A stretch of DNA of 64,000 nt from Blepharisma stoltei (Eukaryota > Ciliophora > Heterotrichea > Heterotrichida > Blepharismidae): NCBI GenBank assembly GCA_914767885.1, contig CAJZBQ010000029.1, positions 124,001-188,000 on the forward strand. The letters run 5' to 3'. Within the stretch, counting starts at the first letter, position 1. The number at the start of each line of letters is the position of its first letter. The position numbers and the translations under genes were made by a program. A model generated the notes under the pieces. It was given only the letters and a program-made list of their open reading frames with translations, made no database searches and was not told where the DNA came from. Shown here piece after piece: positions 9,971-23,279 of the stretch.

Positions 9971-10536
9971 ATACATTAAAATGGCGACACGTGTCAACCT
10001 GCCCTCTTGGCGCAGTAGTCCAGACCTTATGGCTACGGCGAACTGGGACGGACTCCGAGCTGAGAATCTAGTGCAGGCTCTAGAGGTGTGTATCCGGGGT
10101 AGGTTTTGGCTGCTTTCCTGTGGTTGGAAATGGAGGTGCTCGACAGCGTCCTTTGGATCCGAGGACCCATGGGCATTCCTCTACCGAGAAACTGGGGGTT
10201 TCGGCCCAGGCCACAGGAGAACAGTCTTTTTCCTGTAGCTGTCGAAGAAAGGCACTTCGACACCCGATAGACTCCAAGGAGTTGATCCCTGGAATCAAGC
10301 TACTCCAATCGCCAGTAGCAGGGCCGCAGAAATCCATAAGCTGCCCACTCAAGACTGAAGCCTTAAGGCAAGGAGGAGACAGAAGGTGCCGGAAGGGCAC
10401 TCGCAAGAGGGATAGACTCTCTGGGCTTGAGTCGAAAAGCGGATGAACCTCCCGTACGGGAGGTCTTTGGTGACTGCGTCACCAATATGGCTAACGCCTG
10501 ACTTTAATAATCTAATCTAATCTCTTATTCAGATAT
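9971..10536 (+). mobile_element. Retroposon R2 (family 1)
   Basis: Flanked by a 17-bp direct repeat ATCTCTTATTCAGATAT (9954-9970 and 10520-10536). The 5' side begins ATTAAAATGGCGACACG and the 3' side ends in AATAATCTAATCTAATC, a simple-repeat tail abutting the duplication. Strongly GC-richer than its surroundings. It aligns in reverse orientation with R1 and R10. Open frames inside overlap on both strands and show no domain, so it is treated as non-coding. Confidence 0.85.
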
Positions 10537-11397
10537 CATAACATAAAATATAATTTCTTTTCTTTTATTAGGTAATCAGGGTAATTATTGCAAGGATTAT
10601 TAACCCGAATTCATATTTTGTAATCATTAATTTTTTTAAGTTTAGATTCATCAAAATTTCAAAACTTTTCATCTAATATTTCTACTCCAACAAAACCTGT
10701 TAACATTTTAAAAGCTTCCTTACCACACTTACTGTAAACTTGAGGGGTTTGGTACACGTTTATCCTTTGCTTTCAGGCTTTAAAATGTGTTTAATTCAAG
10801 AGCTTCCTAATTCCTTAAATCTTTTTTATTTTGATATGCTTATCCTTCCTGGAGTCTGTTCTTAATAGTAGTCATTATGAGATTTTGGTAAAGTCGATAA
10901 GATAAATATATTAAATAGGGTTAGATAGCCGCTATATCACTATGCTCATAACATAAAAATACAAAGATTCAATAGATTTAGGAATATTTTAGGAAGCATC
11001 AAAATTGTGTGATAAATTTAAAATGTTATAAACATATTTGAGAAACTTTTAAAATATAAGAGGAATAAAATAGCATAAAGTAGCAGGCAATTAATAAAGA
11101 CATATAATTATTTTAAATTATAAATATAAGCAGCACTTTAAAATGTTAGACAAAAATATAAAACAGATGAAATGAAGTAGTCAAACAATCTTTGAGTAAT
11201 AATTATTTTCAACCCAGAATTTGAATGTTGCTCAAAAGTATAAAACAAGCTCCATAAATATACTAAAGCCACATTTACTTTAAAGGATTTTATTAACTTA
11301 CCCCTCCATCTCAAAAAATAAAAAAATATTATTATTAATTCTTCAGTTAATAACTAAACAATATTAACCCCACAAAAATTTTTTTAAAACAAAGGAT
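10537..11397 (-). other. Non-coding 3' flank of alpha-tubulin
   Basis: AT-rich with no ORF. It contains the alpha-tubulin 3' UTR and terminator region on the minus strand. No repeat recognised. Confidence 0.55.
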
Positions 11398-12807
<1,410 letters not shown>

Positions 12808-13559
12808 TTATGGAAACTTAACTACCCCCATGATTTTAAAATGGTATATTTAAGATTGATGATTTTCCTTTAAAAATAGAATCAGCAGATTTTAAGAAAA
12901 ACTTAGGTAAGCTGAGATGGCATTTAATTTAATCCAGTTTATAGTAAAAAATACCTATAGGTACCCATGATTTTAAAAGCCATTTTAAAATGAAAATTCT
13001 GGGCATTTGAAACAGGGTAAAAGGGCTGATTTTATGATCTCTATTAACTTAAAATTTCAGCAAAACCAAAATAAATCAAAGAGGCATTTATTGATTTTTG
13101 ACCCATATAAAGACTTCAGTTTTTGCTAAATTGGCTTTCTGATTAAAGTTTACTATTTGATTGAATATTATCACTACTAAGAGTGCTACAATGAGGAGTA
13201 GGGTGGAATCTGATTTTTGGATTAAAATTATTGATAATTAGAGAATGAAAAATCAAAGAAAGCTTATTCAATTTATTGTTTAAAGCCGTTCTTTCCAAGT
13301 ATCCTATTTATGCATAGGAATAAGTTATGGAACTAAGTTATGAGAAAGTGAATCAATATTGAGATGTGATCACCATCCAGACAGCTATAGATATACTGAA
13401 AACTAACTTAGTCTCTTAAATTCTTTTGCTTCCTCACACGATGGTTTTTTTAAATTCCTTTTTAAAATCTTTAAGAATGCTGTTCAATTTATATAATTTA
13501 GATTTTAAAAATGCATGCTATTAAAATGTAATATAATTAGCTAGAGATTTTAATTTTAA

Positions 13560-13897
13560 TAGCCATGATCTCTCTATCAAAAAAAAAATTAGCTCGCTCA
13601 TGGAGTGAGTTAGCAAAGCTATTTAAAAGATTAACGATATAAAAATGGTTTTTAAAAAAATATTTCGGTAAATAAGTGATAATTATTATAATGAAATCTT
13701 TATCCAATTCTGTTTAATTTATTAATTTAAACACTTTCATTTTAAAAAACAAGTTTTTAATTAAATTAATTTTACTTCTCAATTTTTGCAATTGGAAATT
13801 TTTTAAATTTCGAAAAAAATTATTTTAAAATTAATAATAAAAATTTACCCCTGCGCAGCGAACAAAATTATTTAGCTCGCTAATGGAGCGGGGAGTA
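13560..13897. repeat. MITE copy, degenerate
   Basis: Right end TTAGCTCGCTAATGGAGCGGGGAGTAAG-like with TA at 13896-13897, and a core with GATAATTATTATAATGAAAT and CAATTCTGTTTAATTTATT. The left end (AGCTCGCTCATGGAGTGAG) is itself shaped like a right end, suggesting two overlapping or rearranged copies. Confidence 0.65.
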
Positions 13898-14078
13898 AGG
13901 AATTTACAACTTATTTTACAAAGCATTTAACATATACTTATTTTTTCATTGCATTTAATTCAATTATGTTATAATAATGAAAATCAAGCTCTTTAGAATT
14001 ATCATTTAAACTGCTTTTACTACCCAGAATATAGATGCAACGATTGAGCCTTCCAAAATTCATTCAGCAAAGATATTA

Positions 14079-14261
14079 TAGATTTTTGCAATGGATAGCT
14101 CTATTAGCCTATGAATTAGCCACTGACTCCATATTTTGATCCGGCAAGGTTATTTTTTGGCCAAATCTAATTTTAAGCAGGTCCGTCCAAAAATAACCTT
14201 GGCCGAACAAAAATATGTGACTAATTCATAGGCTAATGGCGCTATCTATGGCAAAAATCTA
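14079..14261. repeat. TA-flanked TIR element, ~183 bp, nearly palindromic
   Basis: Arms of about 75 bp: TAGATTTTTGCAATGGATAG at the left, and the reverse complement reads TAGATTTTTGCCATAGATAG at the right. Both then share ATTAGCCTATGAATTAG and GGTTATTTTTTGG. Bounded by TA at both ends. The two arms differ by several substitutions, so the copy is not new. Confidence 0.8.
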
Positions 14262-14638
14262 TATTTAAACTTAATTAACTACTCCGGCCTAATAGATATA
14301 TGTAAAAATGATTTCCATGCATTGATTTCAAGTTGGAGCTTAAGTAAACTAAGTATAAAAATCATTTAAATTCGTAATTAATTTCAAGATTGTATAAAAG
14401 AAATATTTTTATTTTCCTTAATTCAAAAATAAAGCACTCCAACATCTTGTATACAATTTCAATAAGAAAATAGAATTTAATGTTCAAGTTTTTAGACATT
14501 GTAAACTTAAAGCTATAATAAAAGATCTTACATGATAATCAATTAAAGCTAATAAATTATTAGAATAAGAATAAACACAATGGCTGCAATTGATAGTTTC
14601 TTTTATTAAGTCCTTTCTTTATTCAATATAATTCCTTC

Positions 14639-14822
14639 CTTACTCCTCCCTCCGTGAGCGACCAAAACAATTGGAAAAATGCCTATTTTTTGTGTAAAAC
14701 CCCACCCTCTGTAAGATAACAAAAATTTTTTTAATGTAAAAGTTTTTTATAAACTTTATATAAAAATAAAATTAACCCCTTCATGAGCGAACAATTTTTT
14801 TGTCTCCCATGGAGGGAGGTGA
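14639..14822. repeat. MITE copy, internally deleted
   Basis: TIRs CTCCTCCCTCCGTGAGCGAC and TGTCTCCCATGGAGGGAGGTG-like flank a short interior that lacks the usual core; a second internal CCCTTCATGAGCGAAC half-site is present. Confidence 0.6.
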
Positions 14823-15967
14823 GAGAATTTTTTTCCAATTTTGTACTTTTCTCAGGTATAGATTTGGAAAAATTCTGTTTTTACCGTACTTTTTTTCCTG
14901 TTGGGAAAAAAATTCAATATTGCCAGTCACTTTGAATGTAAAAAAGCTGACTGTAAAAAAGTACAGTGTGCTTCTTTACAGACCACCCGCAAGAGGCTCG
15001 AATAAATTCAATTAAACCAAAATATTATAGTTTAGTAAACTCCTTTGAAAGAATATTCCAAAAAAAGTCTTATTGTAAATTTAGAACCATTTTGTAGATT
15101 TCACTCTTAATCTAATTTAAAAATCAACTAATATCTTAATCAAATTAAATATTATCCAAAATTTCAAAAATTATACATTATTAATCAAAATCTTTAACTC
15201 TTCCATTCAAGAGAAAGTAAGACTAATTTGCCCGAATGTAGAAGATGATTAATAATTTGTAAATGCTTATTTATATCAAAATTTTAATTTTGGCTTCAGA
15301 TTATGTAATCAATTGCACTTACTCTATAAATTTAAGTTTTAGAATGCTAGTTGTTCACAATGAGCCAGATGGAGTTTTAATTAAATAATTATTATTTAAT
15401 CAAAATAGTATAAAATACAGCTACTTATATATTGTTTAAACAGAAGGAAGGTTTATTATAATAATAAATACTTTTATGATGATATACTATCCAATCCTAT
15501 TTATCGAAAGTAATTATGGCAATTAAAAATCATGAAATAAAATAAATCATTTTTTTTGTAAATGATTTCTTTATTTATTAGTTTTAAACTCAAAAAATGA
15601 CTCTTAGGGACGAGGGCATTATTTTCACTTTATCTTTTTATGACGAAATTTCAATAATTTATTTATTATTTTTCCTCTTTTTATTAAAAGCCAGTAATGA
15701 AAATTGAAATTGTCTCTGTCAAAGCTAAACTAATAGATAGCCATAGGCTTTGAATAAATATTTCAATTTAAACACTGCAATATTAATTATATCATTAACT
15801 TTATAAGGGTGAGTATAATGTCATTTTAAAGTAATTTGCTGCATTCTTATTCAAAAAATATAAATTATTCTTTTTAACTAAAAAAGTTAATTGAAATTTA
15901 TATATTTTTTCTTATTTTCAGAATTCGTTTTTCACAGTTTATTTTGAATTGCAAATCTTTTTTCTTA

Positions 15968-16258
15968 ACTTCTGCTCTGCTAGTGAGCAAAGGCATTGAA
16001 AAAATCCTACTTTTTGCAGAAGACCGACCCTTATGAATGAACAAAAATGCTTTTCATATAAAATTATATTGATGTAAAGCAATATTAAAATAAATCCATT
16101 ACCAATTATTCATTTTAAACAGCTTGCATTTCTAAAATATTCATTTTATTAATTAATTTTTAATTTTTGCAATATCTGATTTTTTAAATTTTAAAAATAA
16201 AAATTAAACTCTTTGCAGCAAACAAAAACAAACTTGTATGCTAATGGAGGAGGGAGAG
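15968..16258. repeat. MITE copy, degenerate, just upstream of PKG1
   Basis: Left end TCTGCTCTGCTAGTGAGCAAA, core with CAGCTTGCATTTCTAAAATAT, right end TTGTATGCTAATGGAGGAGGG. It ends about 24 bp before the PKG1 ATG, so it would sit in the promoter/5' UTR unless eliminated. Confidence 0.6.
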
Positions 16259-16281
16259 CTATATAAAATAGCTTATATTAA

Positions 16282-19200
16282 ATGGGTAGCTGTGTATCGA
16301 AGTCCAAAGTTAAAAATCCAAAAGTTCAAGAAACTGATTTATCACAAATACCATCTCATCCTGCATTGCCAAAAATTGCTAACTCCCTGTAAGCGAGCAA
16401 AACCATAAAAAAATCATCTCTATTTTTGGATAAAAGCTTCCCTTCTGAGCGAACAAAAATTTTTTATCAAAAAATAGTTGATCTATAAGTTGCCCCTAGT
16501 AAGGAACCCCCCCTCATTTGTCCAATTTTCTAGTCTTTTATCATTTGTCCATTTTTTCTAGTTTGTTTTATAGGGAAAAAAAATTTTTTTAGAACCTCAT
16601 TTGTCCAATTTTCTAGTCAAAATTTTGATAGAGAAAAAAAATTTTCAGGAACTCAATTGTCTCATTTTCTAGTTTTTTTTAAAGTAAAAAACTAGAATTT
16701 AGGGCATTCGAAAAATTGCAAAAAAGATTAGAAAATTGGACAAATCATTTTTGACTAGATTTTGGGACAAATGAGGTCCTGAAAAACAAAATTTTCTTCT
16801 CAAAAAAAGACTAGAAAATTCGACAAATGAGGGGGGGGTCCTTATAATGAAATCTCTTTTTAATTCTGTTAAATTTTAAACGGCTTGCATTATAAAACAC
16901 AAATTTATAAGTCTTTAATTATTTCGAATTGGATTATTTTAAAATTTTTAAAAAAAAATTAACTCGTCTCTATGAGCGAACAAAATTTTAGTGTTCGCTG
17001 AGGAAGGGGAGTAAAGAAGAAACTAAAGATGAAACCCAGCTGGGTCGTAAAAACATCAAAAAGAAGGCACCCGTTGCAGATATACTCACTTTTATTTATT
17101 TAGATATATCATTTTTATTATAAAAATCATCATAATCAATATAATAAGACTTAATAGAAGACGAATTGGGCCAGAAGATGTTGACGCTGCCACAGCAGTA
17201 ATCACAGAAAAGCCTAAAACAGACCGCGAAAAAGAAGAAATCAGAGAAGCTCTATTAACACACTCACTATTCAACAGTTTGCCACGGCAAAATGTTGAAT
17301 TGGTAATTGAACAAATGAAATTTTATGAGATGGGCCCCAGGGAATTTGTATTTGAGCAAGGCCAGCCGGGCAACAATTTTTTTATTATTTCTGCTGGAAG
17401 AGTTGAAATTATCGTTAATGGACAATCAAAAGGCTTTCTTGGTAAAGGTAAATGTTTTGGAGAGCTCGCTCTCTTACATGATTCAGTTAGAACTGCTACA
17501 ATTAAAACTATAGAAAGAGCAAGACTGTGGGGAATTGGCAGGCAAGCTTTCAGATCAGCGGTAGAATCTTATCGTTATATTATCTATAACGTTTAACGTC
17601 CACTACGGAGTAGCCGTTTCCAGAGCTGCCACCATATTTGTCCACGTGTCGGGCTCATGGATCTCTGGATCGATCCACTTTGTTTCTCCAGAGTACAGGA
17701 AAATACAGCATTCTAGCTTCGACGGGCTGCGTTACCTTGCCTTCTTTGACTCAGCTCCTGCGCGTGTTCCGCCTAAGGGTCACCTTCCTCGGGTGTGCTG
17801 AGAGGTAAACTTCGAGCCTCTTGATGTACTTAGAGAGTTAAACAACTATCGCTGTACAGAAGTTCTCAGAAGAAAGCCTAACCCCATAAATAAAATTGCT
17901 TGAGGGAGAGAAAATTAGCGAAGCTAATTTCATTCGAACCGAATGCCATTTTATTTATATCAGCGGTCGAATCAGTAAACGCAAGAAAATATGAAGAAAA
18001 TAAGCAATTTTTAGAAAGCATCCCAATCCTGAATTTGCTCACTGAGGACCAAAAAGAATCATTGCTTGCTGTAATGGTGCCTATGGAATATTCCCCAGGC
18101 CAAAAAATCGTTACAGAAGGAGATCCAGGAGATTTGATGTATATAATCAAACTCGGCACTGTAAGCTGTACATTTAAAGGAAACGAAATTAGACAGCTGG
18201 GAAGAGGCGAATTCTTTGGAGAGCAGGCATTGCTTTATGATACTGTGAGGACCGCAACAGTAACCGCAATAACCAAGGTAAAAGTTCTTTCGATTGGCAG
18301 AGAAAGTTTACAAAAAGTGTTAGGTGGAGAATTGCAACAACTTTTATATAGGAATTCTCAAAGGATTGCTCTTAACCAAAGCCGATACTTGACTTGTCTC
18401 ACCAACGGTCAGGTTGAAGTTGTTATTGGAAAAATGCATATAGCTTCTTATCAAGACTCACAAGTTGTTATACACAGAGGAAACCCCAAAAAAGAAAAAA
18501 TTTGGGTTGTTCTTCAAGGAAAGTTAACAACTAAGGGTGGCACAAAAGCAATTGAGGTATTTGGATGTGTCGGAGATGGCGACAGTGAAATCACAAATAA
18601 TTTAGTTTATGAGTCAGAGTATGTTACTCAAGGAGAAACTACGATAGCAGAAATCACGTGGGAAGAGCTCGAAGCAAGCATTGGAGGGCCACTTTCATCG
18701 ATTTCAAATCATAATGAAGTTGTAGGGATTTTAAGAAGAGTGCAGCTATTAAGAGCTTTGCCTTCTCAGAAATTAGAAGCTATAGCTGCTGTTTTAAGAG
18801 TAAAAGAGTATCACGATCAAGATGCAATTTTCAGACAAGATGATGTAGGAGATTCTTTTTATATAGTAAAAGAAGGCCAAGTTGATATATTTAAAGATGG
18901 GACGCTAATAAGAACAATTATCAAGCATGACTTTTTCGGGGAGAGATCTATTATTCACAACGAAAACCGAACAGCCACAGTTATCGCAAAAGGAAGCGCA
19001 TCATGCTGGGTGCTTGATAGACAAGCCTTTATCAGCCTGATCGATGAAGGAATCCGTAACCAATTAATGAAGAGGATTGAACTGCAAAACGACTCTGTCG
19101 TATTAGATGATCTCTGCATTGTAAAAGGACTTGGCAAAGGAATGTTCGGTACGGTTTATTTATCGGTCAATAAAAAAACAAAAACTCCATATGCTCTGAA

Positions 19201-20083
19201 AACAGTTCCTAGAACCAAAATACAGGCTTATGAAATCTACGATAACCTGATTCTCGAAAGAAAGATTCTGCTACAAATTGACCATCCTTTAATCATGAAG
19301 CTAGTAAAGACCCTAAAAGATGCTGATAGGATCTACTTTTTAATTGAATTTGTAAGGGGGAAAGATTTATTCGACGTTCTCCGAATTTTAAATATCCTGA
19401 ATAACGAGTATTCCAGGTTTTATGCTGGATGCATTATGCTGATGCTTGAGCACCTTCATGAAAGAAAAATCATTTACCGAGATCTCAAGCCAGAAAATAT
19501 CATGATTGATGAAGACGGATACCCAAAAATGATAGACTTTGGGACAGCGAAATTTGTGAGTAACAGAACTTATACAGTTGTAGGGACACCTCATTATATG
19601 GCCCCAGAAGTCATTCTTGGGAAAGGATATGGGCTAGCTGCTGATTATTGAACCGTAGGAATTATGATTTACGAATTTTTGTGTGGAGGAGTCCCGTTTG
19701 GAGAAGAAGAGGAAGATCCATATAGGATTTATGAGAAAGTTCTAGAAAGACGCTTATCCTACCCAAATTTTGTGGGTCAAAATTTAAAGGCTGCACCGAT
19801 GATTGAGCTTCTTTTGAACAAAAATCCAGCTATGAGAGGCACATATGATACAATTAAAGCACACAAATGGTTTGAAGGGCTGGATTGGGATGCTTTATTA
19901 GGAAAGCAGATTCCAGCTCCTCATGTTCCAAAGCTTGAAAGTTTGGATACTGAAATTGCAAGAGAACTAAGAAATCCAAGAGATATTTTTGCTTTTATGA
20001 AGCGCGAAGATGGAAAAGAAGTTGTTGATACCCGCAAGTTACGATCAAGAACTCCACCGCCTCACTGGGATGATGAATTTTAA
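16282..20083 (+). CDS. Cyclic-nucleotide-dependent protein kinase, PKG-type (PKG1)
   Basis: MGSCVSKSK start suggests N-myristoylation and palmitoylation. Removing the insert at 16380-17013 (632 bp), a 74-bp insert (17081-17156) and R3 (405 bp with one duplication) gives one 896-residue frame. Order: cyclic-nucleotide-binding domains with FGELALLHDSVRTATI and FGEQALLYDTVRTATV, a degenerate third, then FGERSIIHNENRTATV. The AGC kinase domain follows: GLGKGMFGTVYL, HRD replaced by YRDLKPENIM, MIDFGTAKF, GTPHYMAPEVI, DYWTVGIMIYEF (W is TGA at 19649-19651), and a C-terminal AGC tail. Several N-terminal cNMP sites fused to the kinase is the ciliate/apicomplexan PKG plan. cGMP rather than cAMP specificity is inferred. 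Confidence 0.92.
16380..17013. repeat. MITE-derived IES in PKG1 (with nested element)
   Basis: Bounded by TA at 16380-16381 and 17012-17013. TIRs ACTCCCTGTAAGCGAGCAAAA and GTTCGCTGAGGAAGGGGAGTA-like, family core CAGCTTGCATT-like. Excision leaving one TA joins AAAATTGCT to AAAGAAGAAACT in frame (KIAKEETKD). Confidence 0.85.
16500..16844. repeat. Second TIR element nested in the PKG1 MITE
   Basis: Bounded by TA at 16500-16501 and 16843-16844. TIR begins AAGGACCCCCCCTCATTTGT; a CTCATTTGTCCAATTTTCTAG-like unit recurs several times in both arms. It splits the host MITE core (ATAAGT...TATAATGAAATC), so it inserted after the MITE. Confidence 0.8.
17081..17156. other. Short 74-bp IES in PKG1
   Basis: AT-rich stretch with stops in the coding frame. 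Excision between TA 17081-17082 and TA 17155-17156 gives PVAD|RRIGPEDVD in frame. The exact TA pair is chosen by frame; no long direct repeat marks it. Confidence 0.6.
17569..17958 (-). mobile_element. Retroposon R3 (family 2) in PKG1
   Basis: Flanked by ATCAGCGGT(A/C)GAATC at 17554-17568 and 17959-17973 (15 bp, one mismatch). Removing 405 bp restores FRSAVES|VNARKYEEN in frame. On the minus strand it begins AATAAAATGGCATTCGG. It shares the block TAAGGGTCACCTTCCTCGGG with R8 and R9. Confidence 0.8.
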
Positions 20084-20112
20084 AGATAAAGAAACCGTTT
20101 TAATTGGCTAAA

Positions 20113-21294
20113 CTACTTCCATAACTTAGCAAATGATAAATTCTTGTCTGTATCTTTCTTCATCACTTTTGCAACAGCTAACTCAAAGTCCTCTTGAGTC
20201 ACGTGAACTCTTCTTTCTCTTAATGCGAAAATTCCTGCTTCTGTGCAAACAGCTTTGGTCTCTGCAGCTGAAGCACCGTTCATATTGCTTGCCACTTTCT
20301 TAAAATCAATTCCTCTAGTTAGGTTCATTTTTCTTGAGTGAATTTTTAAAATTTGTGCCCTGGCGTCTTCATCAGGATTAGGGAATTCAATTTTTCTATC
20401 AATTCTGCCTGGCCTTAACAAAGCTTCATCTAAAATATCAATTCTATTCGTTGCCATGATAACTTTGATGTCTTTATTAGCCTCAAACCCATCCAATTGG
20501 TTTAAGAGCTCAAGCATAGTTCTCTGCACTTCAGAGTCTCCTCCATGCTCTCCAGATATTCTTGTCCCACCAATAGAGTCAATTTCATCCATAAAGATAA
20601 TAGAAGGCGCGTGCTCTCTGGCCATCACAAACAGTTCTCTCACCATCCTTGACCCTTCTCCTATATACTTCTGAACTAATTCCGCACCTGAAACCCTGAT
20701 AAATGTGCAGTCAGTATGATGAGCAACAGCTCTCGCTAGCAAAGTTTTGCCTGTTCCTGGAGGGCCATATAGTAAAACTCCTTTAGGCTGAGCAATGCCT
20801 AGAGCTTCGAAAATTTCTGGATGCTTGATAGGGAGCTCAATGACCTCTTTAACTTCTTTTATTTGCTGATCTAGACCTCCGATCATGTCATAAGTGGAGT
20901 CTGGGACTTTTTCAACTTTCATCAGACTGACTAATGGATCTATTTTGCTAGGTAAGATCTTGTGAAGTTGGTATGAGTCACTTTTCAAAGCGACACGTGT
21001 GTTTGGTGTCAATTTATCAAGTGGGATATCTTTAGCTATATTGACTACGAATTTTCCTTCGGGATTTACCTTGCAGAGACATTTTTTCTTCCCCATGACC
21101 TTGACGACTTCACCTACATAGGAACCGGGTTCTTGCAAGAGCTGGATTTCTTCTCGCAGATTGCGGACTTGGTTGTTCATTTCGTTACGTTGGGCTTCAA
21201 GGCGTTTTACTTCTGACATTTTGAGCTGAACCTTATGCATCAGGTCTTCTATCTTAGAAAGATAGTAAGACTTTAGACCAGCATGACCTGACAT
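20113..21294 (-). CDS. PSMC5/RPT6: 26S proteasome regulatory ATPase RPT6
   Basis: 393 codons, no intron. N-terminal coiled coil (about residues 12-55), OB fold (about 60-125), then the AAA+ module: Walker [14 protein letters not shown], Walker [12 protein letters not shown], second region of homology [20 protein letters not shown]. The [20 protein letters not shown] segment and the C-terminal LSFAKLWK are characteristic of RPT6 among the six Rpt paralogs. It is part of the base of the 19S particle, unfolding substrates and gating the 20S core. It converges on PKG1 with only about 30 bp between the stops. No insert present. Confidence 0.97.
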   Translation of the reverse strand: MSGHAGLKSYYLSKIEDLMHKVQLKMSEVKRLEAQRNEMNNQVRNLREEIQLLQEPGSYVGEVVKVMGKKKCLCKVNPEGKFVVNIAKDIPLDKLTPNTRVALKSDSYQLHKILPSKIDPLVSLMKVEKVPDSTYDMIGGLDQQIKEVKEVIELPIKHPEIFEALGIAQPKGVLLYGPPGTGKTLLARAVAHHTDCTFIRVSGAELVQKYIGEGSRMVRELFVMAREHAPSIIFMDEIDSIGGTRISGEHGGDSEVQRTMLELLNQLDGFEANKDIKVIMATNRIDILDEALLRPGRIDRKIEFPNPDEDARAQILKIHSRKMNLTRGIDFKKVASNMNGASAAETKAVCTEAGIFALRERRVHVTQEDFELAVAKVMKKDTDKNLSFAKLWK

Positions 21295-21452
21295 TTTATT
21301 TATTCAGAAGTATTCATTTGAGGATAACAGAAATTTACTATTAGGAAAAATTACATTAAGAAGATGCAATCGCTAGCCATTATAGCCTTGAAGCATGAAA
21401 ATTAATTTGAGTTTATAAAAAATATAAATATATATGTATATTGAATAATGAT

Positions 21453-21784
21453 AACTAACTCCCTCCCTCCCTTCCTCTCTCAGTGAGTGAGTGAGTTGTG
21501 GAAAAACCATGGAAAAATCGCCCTCCATTAACAAGCAAAAAGTCTTTTTAATATAATTTTTTTTTAAGAAAAAAATTATGATATGCAAGTGATAATTAGT
21601 AAATGAAATCTCTTGTTCTTTCTGTTTAATTTTAAACAGTTTGCATTTTAAAAAATAAATTAATTTTGGCTTTCCAATTTTTGCAAAAATGGGTTTTTTT
21701 TAAACTTCGAAAAAATTTCATTTTTCATTAACTCCATGAGCGAACAAAATTTTTTGTTCACTCACAGAAGGAGGCGGAGAAAGG
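21453..21784. repeat. MITE copy, intergenic upstream of RPT6
   Basis: Left end ACTAACTCCCTCCCTCCC... with CAGTGAGTGAGTGAG and right end TTGTTCACTCACAGAAGGAGG are inverted repeats. Core has TTCTTTCTGTTTAATTTTAA and TTTTGGCTTTCCAATTTTTG. It sits between divergent RPT6 and NOT-box genes, i.e. in a promoter interval. Confidence 0.8.
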
Positions 21785-21906
21785 AAACAGATATAGAATA
21801 AATTAAAATTGAGAGAATTATAAATTTTAAGATTAAGCTGCAATAATTTTTATCAATAATGCTGAAATTTGCATAATAGTTTGCTTTTAGAATTTTAGTC
21901 TAAAAA

Positions 21907-22420
21907 ATGGAAAGAAATCAAGATGATACTGAAGAACAAGATGAATCTGACGAAGTATGATAAAATTTAGGAATTCTCTAAAATTGCAATCGAAAACTCA
22001 AAGGAAGCATTAGATTTTGCTTGCAGATTTGCTGTTAGACCAGATGAAAGAAAAAAATCTCAACTCCAAATCTTAAAGACTTCTTACGAAACTCACAACA
22101 GCTTTCCCAAAAAACCTCTAATGAATGACGTTGAGCAATATAAAAAGCTTGACTTAGATGCTCTTTTCTTTATATTTTACCATCAGCAAGGAAGTTATCA
22201 GCAATTTGTTGCGAGTAAGCTATTAAAATCTAAAGATTGAATTTATCATAAGCAATATCAAACTTGGTTTCAAAGACAAGGGAATCCCAAAGCAACTTCC
22301 CCTGAAAAGGAGCTAGGAACTTATCTGTATTTTGACTATGAAGTTAAATGGACTCAACAAAAAAAAGCCAATTTCGAGCTAGAGTATGCGAAAATTGAAA
22401 ATGATGTGAAATTTAAATAA
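21907..22420 (+). CDS. Small NOT2/NOT3/NOT5 C-terminal-domain protein
   Basis: A 16-nt intron at 21955-21970 (GTATGATAAAATTTAG) follows an acidic first exon (NQDDTEEQDESDEE). After removal it encodes ~165 residues whose C-terminal half is a NOT box: DALFFIFYHQQGSYQQFVA, SKDWIYHKQYQTWFQRQGNP (W is TGA at 22238-22240), LGTYLYFDYEVKW. This is the CNOT2/3/5 module that dimerises in the CCR4-NOT deadenylase. The protein lacks the long N-terminal coiled coil of CNOT3, so it resembles CNOT2 or a minimal NOT5. Confidence 0.88.
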
Positions 22421-22670
22421 TTTAATAAAAGATATTTAAATTTAAATGTCTCGTAAATTATTTTATGTTAAAAGCATTATTAAATCAACACGTGTTGCTT
22501 ATTACCAACAGATAGTCATAGATAATTTTATATGCTTTATTTAATTGATTCTTCAACAAAATTATATATTAAACTATACAAGTCTGCATATACCTAAAAC
22601 TAAACACAGTTTCAAAAAGTATAATAGAATTAATACATTTTTAAGATAATATTACTAAATCTGACATCAG

Positions 22671-23279
22671 ATGACCGACCTTGATCTATATACCTTACAA
22701 GAACTAGAGCCCCTTCCTGATTACTTTACTTATTCAGACACAACTGAGTGCTCATCACCTGGCTTGCCTAGAAAAAGACTCCTTGAAGACGACGAAAGTC
22801 TATATCCAGCAGGAACTGAAGCCTATAAAAAAGCAAGAAAAAGAAGGCAAAATCGTGAAAGCGCGACCCGAAGCAGGGCAAGAAAAAAGATTGAAGTGAA
22901 CAAAATGGACACAGAAATTTCACAATTGTCTGACATCAATCAAAAATTGACATTGGAAAACACAGCTTTAAGGGCTGAAAATGAGATATTGAAAAAAGAG
23001 CTGGCATTTTACCAAGGAATGGTAAACCCAGAGAAACCGAAAATGAAAGGAGCCAAGAAAAGCACTGCCTGGCTGGCTGTTAGTGTTGTGCTTTCAATGA
23101 TTTGTGTCGTACTTGCAACTCACAATGAAAGTAGTGATGTAACGAACACGGGAAAACGAACTCTTAAGTCCTTTAGGTTCATGGAAGGAGAAGAGCCAGA
23201 GTTTATGGGAAATATTGTAATATTACTTGCATGTGCTGCAGTTGGATGCGCGTATAAGCACTTTTCAAGCAGTAAATAG
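22671..23279 (+). CDS. bZIP transcription factor with C-terminal membrane segments
   Basis: 202 residues. bZIP at about residues 52-115: basic region KRRQNRESATRSRARKK, then a zipper with heptad Leu (ISQLSDINQKL, ENTALRAENEIL). Two hydrophobic stretches follow, about 132-150 (WLAVSVVLSMICVVLA) and 182-196 (NIVILLACAAVGCAY). The layout resembles ER-tethered bZIP factors (ATF6, CREB3, plant bZIP17/28) released by intramembrane proteolysis, though those normally have one membrane span. Membrane anchoring and any stress role are inference. Confidence 0.82.
   Translation: MTDLDLYTLQELEPLPDYFTYSDTTECSSPGLPRKRLLEDDESLYPAGTEAYKKARKRRQNRESATRSRARKKIEVNKMDTEISQLSDINQKLTLENTALRAENEILKKELAFYQGMVNPEKPKMKGAKKSTAWLAVSVVLSMICVVLATHNESSDVTNTGKRTLKSFRFMEGEEPEFMGNIVILLACAAVGCAYKHFSSSK

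Noticed and set aside
10000-10030. tRNA-derived head of R2 (TTGGCGCAGTAGTCC resembles an A-box)
   Set aside because: No B-box at the right distance, and the other family members lack the motif; I cannot support a tRNA origin.
9981-10446. Four overlapping 70-110 codon ORFs on both strands
   Set aside because: They lie entirely inside retroposon R2, overlap each other on both strands and show no domain. They are open because the element is GC-rich.
17092-17274. 60-codon minus-strand ORF over PKG1
   Set aside because: Shadow of the PKG1 coding strand and its 74-bp insert; no support of its own.
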